NCBI RefSeq assembly: GCF_018403665.1
Contig: NZ_BOVJ01000124.1
Span: 1 to 47,339 of the forward strand
Source of the DNA: Paenibacillus cisolokensis
GTDB lineage: Bacteria; Bacillota; Bacilli; Paenibacillales; Paenibacillaceae
Direction of reading: 5' to 3'
DNA: 47,339 nt
A program made the translations under genes and the position numbers. Positions 44,337 through 47,339 of the stretch are shown in pieces (position 1 is the stretch's first letter; each line of letters starts with the position of its first letter). The notes beneath the pieces were generated by a model. The model saw nothing but the letters and a program-made list of their open reading frames with translations. It was not told where the DNA came from and did no database searches.

Positions 44337-47300
44337 TTGAAAAGCGTTATCCGATTTTCGCTGAACAACAAATTTGCATTATGGATCATGACGTTTATCG
44401 TCACCTTTGCCGGTCTGTACGCGGGATTGAACATGAAGATGGAGACGATGCCGGACATTACCGTGCCGATCGTCAACGTGACGACCGTCTACCCCGGCGC
44501 GGCGCCCGAAGAAGTGGCGGCGAACGTGACGGAGCCGATCGAGCAGCGGGTGCGCAATCTTGACGGCGTCACCGTCGTTTCATCGCAATCGTTCGAAAAT
44601 GCTTCTTCCATTATCATCGAGTACGATTATGACAAGGACATGGAAAAGGCGCAGCGCGAGGTCGACGAGGCGCTCGCTTCCGTTCAACTGCCGGAAGGAG
44701 CGGGCGAGCCTTCGATTTCGCGGCTCAGCCTGAACGCCTTCCCGGTGCTGTCGCTCAGCGTTTCGAACGACAAGCAAAGCTTGCAGGAGCTGACCCGTAC
44801 GGTCGAGGAACGGATCGTGCCGGCCATCCAGGGGCTGGAAGGCGTCGCCGACGTCCAAATTTCCGGTCAGCATGTGCAGGAGGCGGAGCTTGAATTCAAA
44901 GCCGACAAGATGAAGGAGCTGGGGCTTAACGAGGATGTCGTCAAAGGCATCGTGCAAGGCTCGGTCATATCGGCCCCGCTCGGCATCTTCGAATTCGGGA
45001 ATACGGAGAAGGCGCTGCTTGTCGACGGCAGCATCGTCACCGAGGAAGATCTCAAAAACATCGAAATTCCGGTCATTCCTTCCGGCGCTGCCGGGCAAGC
45101 GCAAGGCGGCATGGCAGGACAGCCGGGAGCCGGTGCGGCCGGAGTCCCCGGCCAGGGAGCCACAGGCGGCGCGCAAGGAACCGTTCCCGGCGCGGAAGGC
45201 GGACAAGGCTTGGCCGGAGCGGCCGCCGGGGCGCCATCCGGCGCTGCAGGCGCGGCCGGTGCTGCAGGCGCGGCCGGTGCGCCGGCCGGCGGCCAAGCAG
45301 CCGCACCGGGAGGTGCGGGAGCCGGGCTCGCGATTCCGACAGTCAAGCTGAGCGAAATCGCCGATATCCGCGTCGTCGGCAAGGCCGAATCGATTTCGCG
45401 GACGAATGGGGAAGAATCGATCGGACTGGCGATCGTGAAGGCCGCAGACGCCAATACGGTCGCAGTCGTCAACCTCGTCAAGGACGAGATGCAAAAGCTG
45501 TCGGAAGAGATTGACGGGCTGACCGCCGTTTCCGTGTTCGATCAGGGCAAGCCGATCGAGGAGTCGGTCGAGACGATGATGAGCAAAGCGCTGCTCGGCG
45601 CCTTGTTCGCCATCATCATTATCCTGCTGTTTTGCGCAACTTCCGCTCGACGATCATCGCGGTCGTTTCGATTCCGCTTTCGATCCTGATCGCGTTGCTT
45701 GCGCTCCACCAGTTGGACATTACGCTCAACATTATGACATTGGGCGCCATGACGGTGGCGATCGGACGGGTGGTGGACGATTCGATCGTCGTCATCGAAA
45801 ATATTTACCGGCGCATGTCGCTGCCCGGCGAGAAGCTGAGCGGCAAGGAGCTGATGCTGGAAGCGACGCGGGAGATGTTCGTCCCGATTATGGCTTCGAC
45901 CATCGTTACGATCGCGGTCTTCCTGCCGCTCGGTCTCGTGTCCGGCCCGATCGGCGAAATTTTCATGCCGTTCGCGCTGACGATCGTCTTTGCCTTGCTG
46001 GCTTCGCTGCTTGTGGCCATCACGGTCGTGCCGATGCTGGCCCACTCGCTGTTCCGCAAAGGGCTGCAGGGCAAAAAACAGAAAGCGCACGACGAGGACG
46101 GGCATCAAGGTAAGCTGGCGGGCTGGTATAAAAGCGTGCTCCGATGGTCGCTCGATCATAAAGCGATCGCCTTCGGCACAGCCGTCGTGCTGCTCGTCGC
46201 CAGCCTCTCCATCGTACCGGTTGTCGGCACCAGCTTCATCGACAGCGGTGCGGAGAAATCGCTCATGATCACCTACAATCCGGCGCCCGGCGAAACGCGG
46301 GATCAGGTCGAGCAATTGGCGCTGGACGCGGAGGCCAAGCTGCTCGTGCGCGAAGGGGTCGAGACGCTGCAATATTCGGTAGGTGGGCAAAATCCGTTCA
46401 GTCCGGGCGCATCCAAACAAGCGCTGTTCTACCTGAATTACGATCCGGATTTTCCCGATTTTGCCGACGAACCGGCCCGGGTCGTCAGCTTGCTGCAGGA
46501 GCTTGGCGGAGAGGGCGAGTGGAAAATATGGACTTTGCCGGCGGCGGACTTAGCGGCAACAGCCTCTCCCTGCTCGTCTACGGCCCTGACATGGAGACGT
46601 TGAAACCGGTCGTCGCCGATATCGTCGAACGTCTGAAAAAGAATGAATCGCTCGCCAACGTCGACTCGAGTCTGTCCGAGGCGTACGGGCAGTACCGCGT
46701 CGTCGCCGATCAGGCGAAATTGAGCCGGTACGGGCTGACTGCCGGCCATATTGCGATGGCGCTCAGTCCGGAGCGGGAACGTCCCGTACTGACGACGATC
46801 GAGAAGGACGGCAAGAAGCTGAACGTTTACCCGAAAGCCGATGAAAGAACTTATGCCGGTCTGGACGATCTGAAAAACGTCAAAATCCAAACCCCGCTCG
46901 GCATGGAAGTATCGCTCAAGGACGTCGCAACGATCGAGGAAGGCGAATCGCCGAACACGATTACCCGCCGCGATGACCGCGTCTATGCGGAAGTAACGGC
47001 GGAAGCGAAGGTGAAAGATATCGGCGCCGTCTCCCGGGAAGTGCAGTTGATCGTGGACGAAATGAATCTCCCGGGCGGCATTTCCGTCGAGATGGGCGGC
47101 GTGACGGAGCAGATCAACGAATCGTTCACCCAGCTCGGCCTGGCGATGCTGGCCGCTGTCGCGATCGTTTACCTGATTCTCGTCATTACGTTCGGCGGCG
47201 CCCTGACGCCGTTCACGATTCTGTTCTCGCTGCCGTTTACGGTCATCGGGGCGCTGGTCGGCCTGTTGATCGCAGGGGAAACGATCAGCGTAACGGCAAT

Positions 47301-47339
47301 GATCGGCATGCTGATGCTGATCGGCATCGTCGTCACGAA
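44337..47339 (+). CDS. RND-family efflux permease, 3'-truncated by window (two one-base frameshifts)
   Basis: A proton-driven AcrB/HAE1-type exporter, relative of B. subtilis SwrC (YerP); over 1,000 residues visible. TM1 is at about 12-32, then the porter domain (METMPDITVPIVNV, GAAPEEVAANVTEPIE), TM2 to TM6 with GRVVDDSIVVIENIYRRM (membrane Asp pair of the proton relay), and a second porter domain. Breaks: TTTT 45630-45633, where a fifth T gives 'ILLFLRNFRSTIIAVV', and AAAA 46523-46526, where a fifth A gives 'GEWKNMDFAGGGLSG'. Residues about 249-331 are a Gly/Ala/Pro/Gln-rich insert. The start is TTG 44337 behind AAGGAGTGG. It is the last gene of the HK-RR-RND cassette; the substrate is unknown. 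Confidence 0.93.
45082..45330 (+). repeat. Gly/Ala-rich low-complexity insert in the RND porter domain
   Basis: About 83 codons almost entirely for Gly, Ala, Pro and Gln, with GAA and GAP triplets. It contains a perfect 18-bp tandem duplication (GCTGCAGGCGCGGCCGGT at 45243-45260 and 45261-45278). It sits between 'IEIPVIPS' and 'LAIPTVKLSEIADI', in the first extracytoplasmic domain. Confidence 0.85.

Noticed and set aside
3916-46526. Programmed frameshifting at the broken genes
   Set aside because: No shared slippery heptamer plus downstream structure, unrelated gene functions, and the same one-base loss at each site. Sequence error explains all cases at once.

Overview
The window is a bacterial chromosome segment from a spore-forming, high-GC Firmicute, most likely a member of the Paenibacillaceae (Paenibacillus, Cohnella or a close relative). 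The gene order from about 1 to 29,000 follows the Bacillus subtilis block ylxY-mlpA(ymxG)-spoVFAB-asd-dapG-dapA-rnjB-tepA-ylzJ-spoIIIE-ymfF-ymfH-ymfI-ymfJ-ymfK-ymfM-(yajQ, rimO)-pgsA-cinA-recA-(recX)-rny-ymdB-spoVS, and miaB-ricA follows further on. High GC, frequent TTG/GTG starts and GGAGG ribosome binding sites fit that family. I see no rRNA, tRNA, CRISPR array, insertion sequence or prophage. No stretch over 300 bases lacks a gene.

Layout: 1-2455 holds ylxY (5' end cut by the window edge), the M16 peptidase ymxG and dut. 2511-7518 is the dipicolinate/diaminopimelate block dpaA-dpaB-asd-dapG-dapA, which makes the spore-core solute and the lysine/cell-wall precursor. 7611-13273 holds RNase J, the ClpP-like tepA, ylzJ and the SpoIIIE/FtsK translocase. 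13314-14222 is a SleB-type cortex hydrolase behind an excellent forespore (sigma-G) promoter. 14321-22519 holds the ymfF/ymfH peptidase pair, ymfI, ymfJ, ymfK, the RodZ-like ymfM, yajQ, rimO and pgsA. 22563-25906 is the competence/SOS cluster cinA-recA-recX, with an SOS box before recA. 26086-28987 holds rny, ymdB and spoVS. 29026-33433 holds a dipeptidase, a 2-oxoacid:ferredoxin oxidoreductase (two genes) and a PduL-type phosphotransacylase. 33530-35664 is miaB-ricA.

From 35,700 on the content is accessory. bioY diverges from a single-polypeptide ECF module (two ABC ATPases fused to an EcfT subunit) across a BirA operator. Then come an MFS transporter, signal peptidase I, a DUF4184 membrane protein, and a histidine kinase-response regulator-RND efflux pump cassette that runs off the right edge.

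A dominant feature is sequence quality. Thirteen otherwise intact, conserved genes carry 17 single-base deletions, 16 of them in A or T runs. This looks like homopolymer under-calling rather than gene decay, so I annotate these as whole genes and give each break point. The most interesting biology I see is the fused biotin ECF transporter; the inverted repeat that spans the sleB sigma-G promoter and the sleB ribosome binding site; the glycine/alanine-rich insert in the RND pump; the two-promoter-plus-terminator arrangement before recA; and a perfect palindrome at the spoIIIE promoter.
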